Made by a program: the position numbers and the translations under genes. 64,000 nucleotides of DNA from Dendrobium chrysotoxum (Eukaryota > Streptophyta > Magnoliopsida > Asparagales > Orchidaceae): assembly GCA_019925795.1 (NCBI GenBank), contig CM034310.1, forward strand, positions 10,516,869-10,580,868. Reading direction: 5' to 3'. Below, piece by piece: positions 43,815 to 57,355 of the stretch; positions within the stretch are counted from its first letter, which is position 1, and the number at the start of each line of letters is the position of its first letter. The notes below the pieces were generated by a model. The model did no database searches, had not been told where the DNA came from, and was given only the letters and a program-made list of their open reading frames with translations.

Positions 43815-44890
43815 TGATATGCCAAAAAAAATTTTATTTGATTGGCATGAATTTTGACATACTATTTATGTTAAAAATTTTTAAAATTAATTCTAAATCA
43901 CACGAACATTAACTTTAGCAAACATAAAATAAAATTTAGCATATTAATAATATGGATACAACGACATCAAAAGTAATCAATCTGAGTTCAAAAGAGCTCA
44001 AAACATGCTCTTAAGGACATGTGAAAACTTTAGACATTAATTGAAGGATTAGAGAATATCAAAATCCTACATGCTTAAAAGTCAAACCAAATTGCTCCAC
44101 TAGATGAATCTGACGAGCTTGAGATCACTCGATTATGAGGTCATTAAAGTACTTAATAGCTAAATAAATGATCTGTGATTAAGGAATCAATATGAGCCAT
44201 CAAATGAAGTGTTATAAAATTTTAGCTACATTTATCAAAATAGCACTTCCACAATACTATAAATCGACCATCATTCTTCCCAAAGTGGACCTAAACTTGA
44301 GTTTAGAGAGAAGTTGCATATATGAAGAACTCTTAAGATTTTTTTGGCATTTGACACTAAAGATAACCACTAACCACCACTATTATTTGATCACAATCAC
44401 TTGAGTGTTGTGATATAATCATTGTTGCCTTCCATCATCAGCTAATTAGTATATCTCGACTATCACAATTCATTCACCATTATCAAACCTACAATCGTCT
44501 GACTATCATCACTTGACCATCATCACCTGACCAGCATCCCTCATACATCATTATCTTATCATCATCATCTGACCAACACCATCAAATTACTACTTCTCCA
44601 GGGATACTCCAGTATTATCCCTCATAATCATAAAAAGATACACTTATAATGCATACTTTGCTATCCCAACTTCTTTAATTAAGAGAAAGAACATACACTT
44701 ATAATATATTATACATAGTTGATCATTTCATCTAGGCTAGGTTCCATAACTTTTCCATTTTCAAAATTTGCTAAGTAAAAATTATAGTATCTATTGCATC
44801 TTTTTTGTTAGTTTTCTGGGCATTAGATCTTCTTTCAAAGCAAGAATGTAAAACTTCTCTCTATCGCCATAAATTTTTTAGCACATAATA
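43815..44890 (+). repeat. Gypsy element G3 5' LTR, old
   Basis: 1076 bp, from TGATATGCCAAAAAAA to GCACATAATA. It follows the G2 LTR in order: 'gagctcaaa', 'gaatctgacgagcttgagat' near 44105, 'aatcaatatgagccatc', TATA 'actataaatcgacc' (44259), 'cccaaagtggacc' and 'tctctatcgcca' (44857). Divergence is heavy, so it is older than the other copies. Confidence 0.8.
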
Positions 44891-46270
44891 GTTTGAGAAT
44901 GTCAGTAGAAATATACCCACATATTCTAGCATTAATATATAAATAGCTTACATAACTAATGCCAGTATAGTCAATTTTCTCATTCTAATGCATGTCAAAT
45001 TAGGAATCTATTCGACAATTATAGACATTATAATAAAGTGAGAATGGCCCTTAAGACCCATCCTTGAAGGATCAAACACGTGGGGGAGCAACAAGCTCTA
45101 ATCCCATAATTATTGGAGGAGGCTAACCATTAATAGGTACCATCACAAAATGATAGGATTTACCAACCACAAAATAAAAAATTTAGTGGGGTTGGACAAT
45201 TTAAAGATCTTATGGAGGATATCATAACCATTATGTAGAAGTTCCTCCTCCACCACAGTCTAACCTAGAACCTATTGATACTACTAATTCAACTTATCCT
45301 CTTTATTGTGCTCGACCAACTTGAAATCCTCCAATAGCCTTGGTGTACTTCACTCGGCCTCGACTTATAGATACTCCTCATAACATTATACAAAATAAGC
45401 TACATGCACTTATTCTTGAAGAATTTTTTATGATGGATAGTAATTAGCTTTCCCCTCCATGTAACTTTCAAGAGTTTTCACCACTAATTGATCCAATTCT
45501 TAAGCAATCAATTTTAGGGTTCAAGTTACCCACCATTTATCATTATGATGGGTCCTTTATTCATTATGACTATATTGATCACTATAAGACAATCATATGT
45601 ATTTGGCAAGTTTTTAATGCATTTCTTTGCTAGGTCATCCCTACTACTCTAAAGAGTCAAGCTCACACATGATTATATTTACACTCCTATAATACTATGC
45701 ACAACTTCAATTACCTTGCTCAATTATTTGTCAAACCATTTTTTATCAATCAAAGAACCATCAAGAATTCCACTCATCGTTTAGGAATTCATTAAAATGA
45801 AAAAAAAATTCTTAAGAAAGTACTTCCAAAGAATTTTCTATAAAGCTCTTCAAAATTTGAGAGTGGATCTTAAGTTAATACAAGTCATCTTTCTTTGAGA
45901 TCTTCATCTTTATCATTCTTCTTTTATTAATACGAGAGACCATCTACTCTTATACTAATCATATTCTTCTAGTTTAAACATAAATTATTATTGATAAGAC
46001 TATCAAAGCACATTAAAAATAATTTAAATAATCATTTAACAAGAGAAAGAATGGGCAAGGTGGTGCCTAATAATCTTACCAAATAATGCATGGATGATAA
46101 AAAAATTAGTGTTTTCTCTGTTAGCCTTCTCAACACCATAATGAATACAGATAGGAGAAGTAGTATACGCCACTAAATAGATCTCATATTAATATTCTGA
46201 CATTTATTTGAGATTCAAAAACTATTAAATATTCTAATCACTCAGGCCAAATAAAACAAAAATTCAAGAG
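44891..46270 (+). pseudogene. Gypsy G3 PBS and gag, 3' end lost
   Basis: The PBS-like GTTTGAGAATGTCAGTAGAA (44891) is a worn form of the G2 site. The gag core at 45430-45800 reads FQEFSPLIDPILKQSI, LGFKLPTIYHYDG, IDHYKTIICIWQVFNAFLC and FNYLAQLFVKPFFINQRTIK, parallel to the capsid part of G2. Stops are frequent. A copia LTR (E) begins at 46271, and no pol follows in the window. Confidence 0.75.
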
Positions 46271-47661
46271 TGAAAGTGTCATGGAACGACTAAGAGTGGG
46301 GTGAATTGGTTATTAGAAAATTTTAATTAAGGAACAAAACAATTTGCAGCAGAAGTAATTTTAAAAACGATAATAAAACTTTAGAGATGAAAGTATTGAA
46401 ACTATATATATAGACCAATTGCAATTACCTAAAGAGAAATTTAAAAGGAAGATTTAAAAGAAAGTAATTTGTTATGTAGAAAATTAAAATTTATTTTTGA
46501 AATATTTTCTTAGGTGCAATAACAATAATCTTTCAAATCATAAATCTAAGCAAAATAGAAAATGCAGGAAATAAAAAAAAATACAAAAGTAAAAGAAACA
46601 CAATCAAAATCTTTATTTTAGTTCGATCAACTTGATTTATGTCTACTCCCCATTTTCCTCATACTTGGGATTCTACTAGGAAACATTCCTTTAGCCTCAG
46701 CAAGGAGGAGAAACCCATATTCGATCCAAGGTGGAGAATGACATTTTCAATCTCTTCCTCCATGAAAGCCTAGACTCCCTCCTTCTGCTTTCTAGCACGG
46801 CAGAGATGCCTCCCTCCTTCAGCCTCCTGCACGGAGGAGATGCCTACACCCTCCTTCTGCTCCTCGAAATAGCGAAGATTCTGCTCCCCTAGCCTCCCCA
46901 GCTAACCACAAGTTTTTCACACAAAGATTTTCTCCCTAGAGCTCCTCTCTAAGAGCTCCCAAACCACAACCTAGAGGACCAAGGTACAAGCCGATGAGGA
47001 TAACTATGTGAACTCCCACACATAACCTTTTACTTCATGAGCAACAACCTCTCAACCTCACCTTCTCTCTCCCAAGTGGATTGGAAAAACTCTCTCAAGC
47101 GAGGAGAAACCTCTCTCCCTCTTCAAAGGACTTTGTCTCAAGAAAAAATGACTCTGATTACTCATTTGCCACACACACAATTTTAATTAAGAGATTTAGA
47201 TTGGGCTATTTAAAGTAAACCCTCAATTTTAATTATAATATTCTAATCATACAGTACAAAGTGTAAATTGTACTGTCTGATTAGTTTAATACCTATTTTA
47301 AAGTTTTATTAAATTGGGCGATATAATATGAATTGTATAGTTTGATTAGTTGAATTACATCATGGATTACCCTTGATGAATCATCCTTCATATGCTAAAT
47401 AAAATTACTTAAATCATTAAACTTAATTTCTATTTACATTAGCTTAACAAAAATAAAATTACAGACACTTTCAAATAACTCTAACATATACAACTTATTC
47501 TTGGGCTTTAATTCTCTGATGGTATTTATGTATGCTAAATTTGAAATATTAGTGATGCACACAAAAAAAATATGTAGTATATGAAGTAGGAGAAAACTAA
47601 ATAAATATTTAATAATATTTGTAATCATCAAAATATAAGCTTAGGATCCCAGATTGTAACA
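46271..47661 (-). repeat. Copia element E 3' LTR
   Basis: 1391 bp, from tgaaagtgtcatgg to agattgtaaca, minus strand. It shares 'gagtggggtgaattggtta', 'gttcgatcaacttgatttatgtctactccc', leader repeats (46660-46870) and a dyad pair with a 21-bp step near 47246 (ATCATACAGTACAAA). It inserted into G3 gag. The partner LTR is not seen. Confidence 0.82.
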
Positions 47662-48100
47662 ATCTCTTCCTTTTTGATAATGACAGAAATTATTGGCTGG
47701 AATCATAAGTTAATTTTAATTTTTTGCTAAACTCTCCCTCTTACTAAGTGGTTCCTTTTTAAAAATATGGAGAAACATTTTTTAATTTAACTTAATTTCT
47801 TTTAATTTTATTGAGAAAACAACATAAGCTTAAAGCAAAATAAAATGTTGCCTTAATAAAAATAAAACACTACAACCAACAACTCCCTACTCCCCTTTTA
47901 AGATCACTAAAAAAGAGAACTACAGTCTAACAACAACACTACAGAACAAAAAGAAAGAGCTAAAAATACAAGCACACAATAAAGAGTAACTACAAAGTAA
48001 AATATACACTACTCATAGGAAGGTACAGGTTTCCAAAGGGGAACTACTCATGAGGGTTAGAATATCAAGGGCATGATCACACTATCCTGTAAGAGAAAAT
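47662..48100 (-). other. Copia E polypurine tract and internal remnant
   Basis: The minus strand shows TTATCAAAAAGGAAGAGAT next to the LTR, the family PPT. The following 400 bp resemble the A spacer (6846-7060), with the 'ctccctcttttgacatcac' block as 'ctccccttttaagatcac'. The rest of E is missing. Confidence 0.65.
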
Positions 48101-48143
48101 GGTCACAAAAATTTACACTCAATATAAGCAAGCCAATGGAAGA

Positions 48144-48145
<2 letters not shown>

Positions 48146-48231
<86 letters not shown>
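48146..48231. repeat. (AT)n microsatellite, 86 bp
   Basis: An uninterrupted dinucleotide run. The Tyr-Ile frames on both strands over it are not genes. Confidence 0.97.
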
Positions 48232-48233
<2 letters not shown>

Positions 48234-51200
48234 TATACATCTCAATGGTTAATGAAATGTATATATAATTCAATAGTCACAAGATTTTTCTCATTTAAAA
48301 CATCAGTTCAAGTGTGATTTATTTGGTGTGGGTGTCAATTTCCTACAGGCATAAGCTCCCGTGGCTAATTACTTCTCAGGCCTTGACCTAAGAACACTCT
48401 AGATTAAGGACACTATCTTATTCTTTTTTTGGTTTGGTGTATAATGGAATTCCTAGGTTCTTCTAATCTATGGAAGATATGCCCAATGGGCTATTCAACA
48501 CACACAAAGATCATGCAATTATTTAGTCGGTCTGAAGGGAAGAAATTATGATAGGAGAAATTACACATAAAGCATGCAAGAAAGAATGATGGAAGAGATG
48601 TCATCATTGTGACATAGATAAGTGGGATCTATAGCCTCCCAAAAATGGAGGGCTCATCCAATGATAAGGCATGCAGCAATATACTCTTAATGCCTTCATT
48701 TAATCTTAAATTTATGGGGGATGTACTGTACTCCCTGCACTAATACCCTTAACATAACTAATATAAGATAATGAGGGTACCTTTAACTCAAATCCCACCA
48801 AGGCCTAAGCATCACTGAACTTGATTTACCACCCTAATTGAAAAGGAGTACCATCTAAAACTCCACCTAGCATTTTAAACTTATGTTGTCCAATCTTATG
48901 CAAGAGCAGTGGGAATGTATAGAAGAGGAATGGGCCTCAGGCCTAATAATGAATGGTACTATGTTAATATGATGATGAAATATACCTATTTGCGGTAAGA
49001 TAAAATCTATATGCTTGACTTAGGATATGCATGAAGGGTGGGGCTAATAAGAGCTTGTTGAGAGCCAGCATTAAGTGGTCTTAGTTTTGAATATAAGTTA
49101 TACATTAAAAAAGCAACCCAAGAGGGGTCATGCATTAAGTTTTTGAAGATATGTTGGTTGATTTTAAGTCCTATATTTATTTTATCATGATTAATTAAAT
49201 TTATCATTTATAAAAAAATTAACATCCTAAGAGCATAACGTGAAGACTCCATCTGCGCCATCCCCAAGCAAAATAATTAAAGAAACCAAGTAAAGGCAGA
49301 AAATTCTAGTGCGTAATCAATTATAAATATACAAATTAATAATCTAAAAATATATAATAAATAAGTGGCTAAAAGTATAGCTGAGTTGCAATACACCATA
49401 GAAAAAGAAAAATGTGTAAATGAGCTCTACTATAATTATTACTCAGTCTAAAATTATACATCAATGAAATAGTATGTGGGTTATTGATCGATCTTCATAT
49501 ATTTGACCTCTCACTTTCTAAAATACCCACATACCTACATAATTTTTCTAACTAAATTTATATATGAAAAATAAAATTACATAAGTTCTCTTTAAAATAG
49601 AGATTTGTATAATTATAATAAAGTTGTTATATTCACATCCATATATAGCCCTTAGGACCACATTCCCAAGGGCTTAACAATCCTCATGAATTTATTAGAG
49701 AGAATATTTATAATGATAATAACAATATTTTTATTAGCTCTTTGAGAATGTGGCCACCTGTAGAAGATATTTCAAGAAATATTATAACCACTTAAGGGCA
49801 AGTGCCCATGCATCAATCCATAAAATAAAAAATAAAATAATTAATAATAATCCAAAATAAAATACCACATCATAGCATTACAAATGCAAAATTAAAAATA
49901 AAATAAAAAATTAAAAATATTATCCTAGCTATACACTGCCATAGGATGATTATAAAAATGTGTCTTATCCAACACCTAAATGTGTGCAAAATTATTGTTA
50001 GCTAACTACCCTAATTTATGTGAAGGGTTTTAGTTGTAACGTTGAGTTCATATTATTTAATTAATTAACCAAGGGATTTCTCTTTAAGTGACTAGCCATT
50101 TAGGGTGAATTAATTATGATCTTATTTTAAAATTTTAATTTTGATTAAGATATAAAAAGTCCAAAATATGTAGGCTCTATCCTATATTAGAGTCATGAAA
50201 AATTTAGGAGCAAATGACCTATCCTCAATCATACACCTAACTATGGCTAGAATGATAACAAGTCTACAAGGGTTGTTAATCCCTCCTTGGTTTCTTAATA
50301 CTTGAGATAAGGCTGATAGCTGACATGCTAAAGTTGGCCTATTGCTCACCACAAAAAAATCCTAGGCTTCATATGACTAAGCTAAATTAATTTTAAAAGG
50401 GTGACATAACATAGGAGTACTCATTATATAAGGATCCACAAGACCTAAAGTTTGACACTTAGTTGGCTAAGAAGTTGGATTAGGCTCCTAAGGGTGGATT
50501 TTAATTTTTAAGGGAGTGATTTGTGCAAATCTTTGGACCTTTCCTCCTTAACTTGTGAGGTATGTGGCATTTTTACAATGGGCATAAGGACTAAAGCCTC
50601 TATAGGACACGTAGCCCCATAGCTCAAGGTATTTAACTTATATACCTCACATCAAAGAAGGCAATACAAAAATAACCATAAATTAAAACATAGATTAAGG
50701 CACTAGAGCTTAATTTGAAGTATATTTACTTCTCCAACATCACATGTTATATTTAAAAATACTTTTAAAATAGAGATTTTTTTTGTAAGATTTATAATTT
50801 AACACTTATATTCTATCAATTCATTCATAGCATTATCATAATGGGCATGAGGGCCAAAGCCTCCTTAGGACACGTAGCCATACAACTCAAGGTTTCAGGC
50901 TTATAAACTTTATTGACATGATAAGTAATTATATAAAAGGTTTCAAATAGTTTTTTAATTATACTTTTTTTAAAGTAGCAAATGAAGTTTAAATATGGGA
51001 TCATAGACTAGGTTGAAGCAATAAAGCCTAATTAATCACCTATTGGAGAGACACACTACACAAAGCTAACACATAGATTATCCTTTATTTTATTTTTATA
51101 TTCTTAACAAATTTATGGAAATAAAATTCAAAAGCTCAAAATCATTAAGGATTTTACTTTTATAGGTGCTTAAGTGTTTTATAAACAAAACCAAAAGAAA

Positions 51201-53219
51201 ATATCTTAGCTGGTGCTGCTTTGTATGAAAGAATATCGATCCACATGGCATAAATCGATGGCCTACACTACAAGCATAGTTGATCATATAAAGATCTCTA
51301 AGGTTCCTAGAGGGGGCAAACTTGGCAAACAAGGCCAAGGCATATTTGCTAATCTAACCTATGGCCAATATCTAATACATCGTACCACATATATTTTGGG
51401 TGAAATTTAAAAGCAGTCTGACATGTGTGTGAGTGTTTCCAAGGAATTCACAATCATAAGAGAGGTCTTAAGAAAGTTATAGAAGTTATACTTGACTAAT
51501 AAGTAAGCTGTGGCATTTATGTATGCCCTGACATAATGAAGGAGCCTTTCTTGAGGCCTGGGGAGCTACGACTCGTCAACCAACAAATAAAAAATGATCT
51601 CCCATATAAATATCATAAGTAGATCATACATGTAAGAAAATGATATATAAATGATGCATAAACATGTGAAAAGATGCATGTAATAAGATGACCTAGGCCA
51701 ACATGCACCAAGAGAAATTATTTTTCAAAGTTTTGGGTCAAATAATGACCCATAACTTTGAAAAATCAAATATAGAACCTACATAACTCATCAAGATTAG
51801 AGGAAATTACAGGTTGCAGGGAATATCTCCTAGTTTTCTTTGTATAAATTTGAGCCCAAGATAATGCATGGTTGGGGAGTAATTTACAAAATACCCCATA
51901 GATTCAAATATAAATTACTCTCTCGATATCTATCAAAATACTTTGAATTTACATTTAAAGTGTAGGGCTCATCATTCTAATTCCATAAAGCCTAAGATCA
52001 TTAAATTTGGCCCTAAAATAAATTTTTTGTAAATTTTTTATGTTCTTGGCTTTTTTTATTTAAAATAATTTTTTTTATATTTCAGGCGGTGGCTGGAGAC
52101 GGGATGGTGGTGGGTGATAGCTTGGTGATGATGGTAGCTAGATGGCAGTGGGTGACCATCGATGGTGATGATGTGGCCATAAGATGGCGACTATCATTTG
52201 TCAGTGTGTGGGTTGTTCACTTATCCATATTAGTGTTGCATGGGATTTATGGGTGGGATGCCATGTAATGGGTTTGAGGGATCAACTGTTCGATGAAATC
52301 TAGATTATTTAATCAAAGATGGATAGTCTAAATATCATCTTCTTCCTCTATAACACTTTTCTTAAGGATTTTTTTTTTCTTATTTCATGTTATCCATTGG
52401 ACCAAACTTAATAAAATATTTTTGGAAATGGTTAGAACCTTATTAACTAACTACACCTTAATTTTAGGGGACTTATATGATGTATTTTGAGAGTTAGTCA
52501 CAATCAAAATTTTAAGCAAAAGTTGTGATATACCTCTATTCGGTGGTTAAATTTGCTCATTCTTGAGCTTATTTTTATTACAAGAATGTGAGGAATAACT
52601 TCTTTGAAGGAAATTCCTTTTAAAAATGCTTGGATTAAAAGTTATGATGGCTTGAAGAAAAATCACCAATATGTCTCCTTAGATCTCTCTTCTAATAAAC
52701 TTTTAATTATTTGAAAGAGTGGAGAAGGGAAGACGAAAACTCTAGCAATAAAATGGAAGCAATGGGAGATCTGGGGGTGGCTTGGATGGAGAGTTTCTGG
52801 TTTTGTATGTAATATGAGGGTTTTAAAAAGTTTTTCCCTATTTTGAGTCACGAGGTTTGCATGGAGGGTTAAGATGGCTTGGAGCTCTTCCCTAGATGTT
52901 TACGAAGTGTCCCATGAGGTTAGGTGGGTGTCTTCATCCAGGTAAAGACAATCCAATGTGAAAAGCCCATTTTGGTAGTTCATGAAATTAAGGACCATTT
53001 GAGTTAAACCGAGTGTTAAGCTTAGGTTTGAGCAGCTCTAGGAAGGTTCTAGAGTGGGTTTAGGGTAGCTCCAAGGGTTGGTATGGGTTAGAGACATGAA
53101 ATTTGATGCATTTGTTGAAATTTAACTTTGGGTATTTTTGAAAATTTTAAATAATTTAACCACTTTGACTGGTCAAACTTGGTCACAGTGACTAGGATGG
53201 GTCCTGGGGGTCCCTAGAA
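48232..53219. other. Unassigned AT-rich region
   Basis: About 5 kb without a recognisable protein domain, RNA gene or clear transposon ends. A roughly 70-bp phrase occurs twice (50577-50645 and 50838-50905), with 'atgggcat', 'aaagcctc' and 'ggacacgtagcc' shared. Positions 52080-52170 hold a GGTGG/GATGG-rich stretch. It may be an unrecognised long LTR or intergenic DNA; I cannot decide. Confidence 0.4.
50577..50905 (+). repeat. Pair of ~70-bp direct repeats
   Basis: 'aatgggcataaggactaaag' (50577) and 'aatgggcatgagggccaaag' (50838) begin two diverged copies, each followed by 'ggacacgtagcc' and 'actcaaggt' or 'gctcaaggt'. Spacing is about 261 bp. Confidence 0.75.
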
Positions 53220-54348
53220 TGTTATGATTTGAGCAAATCTGTTCTTTCAAGTGAATTCTGATACAAGTTATTTTTGATGATTACAAAAGCCTATTCTTTA
53301 TTTTATTCTTCTCCTAATAAATATTGGAGTTTTTCTTTTTTATGTGTACTAACATATTTTTCAGGAAATTCACACTCCAGACTGCTGAAGATTTCAAGTT
53401 CATTTGATAATATTTATTGTGAGTGAAGTCTATATTTTTATTTTTTCTTGAGTCTGAGAGAGTATGAATATAAATTAGATAACTTTGGACACACACAATG
53501 GTGGATCGTACAATATGAGATCGTATGGGACGATCTACACGAGTGAAACTTGAAATTCTCAATTTCTGGATGGTTTTGCTTGTCCTAAGTATTTAAAGGT
53601 CTTAAAACTAACTGGACGAAAAATCCTCGGTGAAAATTATTCTTGAGAGTGAAAGGGAGAGTGATTGAGAGAGTGTTTGGGAGAGAGTTTTGTGAGATCT
53701 TTGAAGAGAGGATTGTGAGGGGATTCACAAGGTTATCCAATAGTAAGGATCTCTTTGTTTGAACTTCAAGCTTCTTCCTAATCTCCTTCGAGGCTCTTGC
53801 AAGAAAGTTGTTCAAGAGGTTTTCGATTCTATGCCATCACTTAGAGAGTGAAAAAGGATGATTGGTTCTCTGTGACACCTGGAGGGTGTGAAAGGATGAG
53901 TGGGTTCTCTACCTTCACCAGTTGGGTGAAAAAGGATGACGGTTCTCTGCCGCACCGGAATTTGGTGGAAGAGAGTTTTGTAAAGGCTTCTCTGCCTTCC
54001 TGTGGGGGATAAAGGAGAGCCACTTTTGTTTAGTGAAATACCTAGAGATGGAGTCTCTCGGGAGTGGATGTAGGTCATGTTTGACCGAACCACTATAAAA
54101 TCTAGTGTTCTCTGTTCTTATTTTTTTTACTTACTGCACTGTATTTTGTTTTTTTACGGTTGAAAAGTATAAAAATTATCTCTGTTCGTACTATACGAAC
54201 CTACATTGTACAGTACGATTTGTTTAAGTTATTGATTGAAAAGTTTTCCAAAATTTTAAGAGAAATTTTTTTAAAACTACCAATTCACCCCCCTCTTGGT
54301 TAGCCTAAGGACGTAATTAATAGATCTAACAACCTATTCACACTTTCA
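53220..54348 (+). repeat. Copia D 5' LTR
   Basis: 1129 bp, from TGTTATGATTTGAGC to CACTTTCA. Only one or two dyads are left (53505-53540), then TATTTAAAG (53591), a GAGAG leader, leader repeats with 'ggttctctgcc' and the C tract before TTGGTTAGCC. Up to the common point (53855) it is about 554 bp shorter than the 3' LTR because the repeat array is missing. Confidence 0.92.
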
Positions 54349-54350
54349 AG

Positions 54351-54362
54351 TGGTATCAGAGC
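54351..54362 (+). other. Copia D primer-binding site
   Basis: TGGTATCAGAGC, the perfect tRNA-iMet complement, two bases after the LTR. Confidence 0.95.
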
Positions 54363-54406
54363 CTATTTCAAAAATCACTGTTTAGATTACTTTTTGAAAT
54401 TCGATC

Positions 54407-56080
54407 ATGGCTAATTTTGGAAACCGAAACACATTAGAAGGTTATCGATTACTAGGCCACCTTTGTTTGACAACAATCCGTTTGATTTCTGGAAAACTCG
54501 CATGTCTACTTTTCTGCAATCTCTTGACTATCACATGTAGATGTTAATTCAGGATGGTTACACTACACCTACTAGACTTGTAGATGGCATAAGAGTTGAA
54601 ACACCATTTATTTATTGGACTTTAGAAGAAAGGGAGTTAGCATAATTAAATGCAAAATGCTTGAATAGTTTTTTCTGTGCTCTTAAATCTGAAGACTATA
54701 TGCATGTTTCTACTTGTAAATCTGGGAAGGAAATATGTGATAGACTTTGCATTACGTATGAAGGTATAAATGAAGTGAACCAAACTAGGTTTAACATTCT
54801 TTTGTACGATTATGAACTCTTTCGCATGAAATCGAATAAATCAATCTCAGACATGTATACATGTTTTACACATATAGCTACTTCATTGCATGCCTTAGGT
54901 AGGGAATTAACAAATGCTAAAAAAGTAAACAAAATACTTTGTTGCTTACCTACTGCTTATGATGCAAAGATAACCATAATAACTGAATTGAAAGATTTAA
55001 AAGTCTATTCCATTGACAATCTTTTTGGATCACTAATTGCTTACAAGCAATCTGTGACTCAAAGATAGATTGATGCAGGTGACAAGCACAAGGAGAAGAA
55101 TATATCTTTGAAGGTGGATGATTCAGATAGTGATCAATCACTACCTGAGGATGAGAAAGACATTGCCTTGATGACAAGGAAATTTAGAAGTTTTCTAAAG
55201 AGGAAGCAGAGAAGATGCCAATAGTGGAACAAAGGTAAGTTCCATAAAAATGTTAAGGCTTCTATTGATGTTATTTGTTATGAATACAGGAAGCCATGAC
55301 ACATAAAGATGGATTGTTTCAATCTCAAGGCTAATCGTAGCAAGGAGAAAGCTGAGGAGAAACCAAAGGATAGGAAGGGCAAGAAGAGACTTCAATGAGC
55401 TTTTTGGGTGGACTCAGCTTTAGATTCTTCAGAAATAGCACCTGAAGAGGAAGTCACAAATTTGTGCTTAATGGCTGACAATCTTAATCATTCTAATCAA
55501 GATGAGGTATGTGATTTAAGCTATGAAGAATAATTTCAAGTTTCTGAACGCATTCATTATGCATATAGGAAACTAAAGAAATTGCATGCAAAATTAAATT
55601 TGGATTATCTAGAGCTGCAAAAAGAATACGAAATCCTTAGGAAAGATTATGCTTTTATTGAAAGCAACCACATGACTTTATTGGATGAATTTGATGATCT
55701 GAATAACCAACATGAAAATTTAAAATCATTACACACTGAACTTGAAAATGATCTCAAAATATTTATGGATGAATCGGATAGTAGAGAACATTAGTTGAAG
55801 ATTGATAATTTGATTCAAAAAGTACAAATGCATTCCTTAAGGTTAATTTGAAAGCACTTGAGAAAAAGAGGATTCCACCTAAACTGGAAGATTTTCATAA
55901 AACATACCACAAGTCCACTAATTCAAAATCTAAGAGAAGATCTAATAGGACAAACAAATTGATAAATCCTTTTCTAAGAGTAAAGTGTTTTTCTTATGGT
56001 ATGATTGGACATATATCCCACACTTGTACTATTTATCATAGAACACATTTAGTGTGGAGACGTAAGATACATAATGCATA
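54407..56080 (+). pseudogene. Copia D gag with coiled coil and two zinc knuckles
   Basis: The start is ATG 54407 (MANFGNRNTLEGY). A one-base loss near 54444 shifts to the frame used until about 55830. The UBN2 domain (54650-55065) is open for 135 codons, with LNSFFCALKSEDYMHVSTCK, RLCITYEGINEV and ELTNAKKVNKILCCLPTAYD. The first knuckle (near 55285) is CYEYRKP-stop-HIKMDC, with one Cys and one Gly lost. The acidic linker is followed by coiled coil (55520-55795; LELQKEYEILRKDY, LLDEFDDLNNQHENLK). A second shift precedes the basic segment and a second knuckle CFSYGMIGHISHTC (55987-56028; second Cys is Tyr). Confidence 0.87.
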
Positions 56081-56199
56081 GCATATCACACATGCATCTA
56101 TTTTAAAATTGCCAAGAGGAGAACCCAAACTTGTTTGGGTTCTCAAGTCTAATATTTGATAATTTTATAGGAACGCTCTCACACAAGACCTCGTGAGAG

Positions 56200-56480
56200 T
56201 ATCTGGTACCTGGATAGCGGCTGTTCAAAGCATATGACTGGAGATGCAAATCAATTTATAATGCTGGAAGTCAGGAATGTAGGCAAGGTTACACTTGGAG
56301 ATAATACTACCAAGAGAGTGGTAGGTATAGGTATAATTGGAAATTCTAGACATTTTGTGATTAAAAATATTCTATTGGTTGAAGGCTTAAAACATAATCT
56401 GTTGAGCATAAGTTAATTATGTGACAAAGGTTATCATATAAAATTCTTGCCTACTAGTTGTGTTATTAGTTAAAATGAAA
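56200..56480 (+). pseudogene. Copia D protease segment
   Basis: WYLDSGCSKHMTGDANQF (56204 onward) has an intact DSG. KVTLGDNTTKRVV, HFVIKNILLVEGLKHNLLSI, a stop, then LCDKGYHIKFLPTS follow. It is part of the polyprotein. Confidence 0.85.
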
Positions 56481-56485
56481 TTGTT

Positions 56486-57352
56486 ATGTTAAATGGTGAT
56501 AGAGTGAATAAGGTTTACATGCTAAATTTTAATTCTGTAAAATCTTCTACTGCTCTTTGTTTGAAAGCTATATCTGATGAATCATGGTTATGGTATAGAA
56601 GGCTTTGTCATGCTAGTATGAGAAATCTTAGAAAAATCACCCAAAAGGAGCTAGTTAGAGGTGTACCCAAATTAGACTTTACTAAAGATCATTTGTGTGA
56701 TACATGTCAATTAGGAAAACAAGTCAGATCTTCAGTTCAATCAAGAAAATTAGGACTAGCAAGCCCTTAAAAATTCTTCACATGGATCTATTTGGACCTG
56801 TTAGTACCCTAAGTCTAGGAGGAAAAAGATTTGGGTATATAATTATGGATGATTATTCTAGATTCACCTGAATTAAAATTTTGAATCATAAGAGTGAATC
56901 ATTTGAGGAGTTTATAGATTTTTCCACTTAGATTCAGAGAAAACTAGGTTTTGAAATTGTAACTATCCAAAGTGATCATTGGAGAGAATTTGAACATGAA
57001 TTGTTTGATGATTTTTGCAAATCTCATGGGATTGAACATAACTTCTCAGCTTCTAGGACACCTTAACAGAATGGAGTTATAGAAAGAAAGAACAGGATAT
57101 TAATTGAAACTACTAGAGCCATGTTGGCAGAATATTCATTTTCAAAATATTTTTAGGCTAAAGTAGTTAGCACAACGTGCTATATGTTGAATAGGGTGTA
57201 CATTAGATCTAAATTAAATAAGACACCCTATGAACTTCTTAAAGGTAGAAGTCCCAACCTCTCACATCTACATATTTTTGAATGTAAAGTGTTCATTCAT
57301 AATAATGACAAAATTCTCTTAGGAAAATTTGATCCCAAATCTGATGAAGGAA
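56486..57352 (+). pseudogene. Copia D GAG_pre-int and integrase, first part
   Basis: WLWYRRLCHASMRNLRKIT and LCDTCQLGK (56590-56720) form the zinc-binding start. After a frameshift near 56765 come LHMDLFGPVSTLSLGGKRF (first Asp), IQSDHWREFEHELFDDFC (second Asp) and VIERKNRILIETTRAML (Glu). The CACTA element is at 57356. D, D and E are all present, but stops occur (for example where QQNG has become stop-QNG). Confidence 0.85.
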
Positions 57353-57355
57353 TCT

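Noticed and set aside
48057..48317. Open frames of alternating Tyr-Ile on both strands
   Set aside because: They are the (AT)n microsatellite read through; not genes.
52080..52330. GGTGG/GATGG-rich stretch, possibly an exon with upstream 'tatatttcag'
   Set aside because: An acceptor-like sequence is present, but there is no sustained frame or recognisable protein.
53812..54093. Minus-strand 93-codon frame in the D 5' LTR
   Set aside because: It is the reverse of the leader repeats (TTCTCTGCC units), with no protein features.
54351..54362. TGGTATCAGAGC as part of a tRNA gene
   Set aside because: It is the retrotransposon primer site; no cloverleaf can be drawn around it here or at 13198 and 22359.
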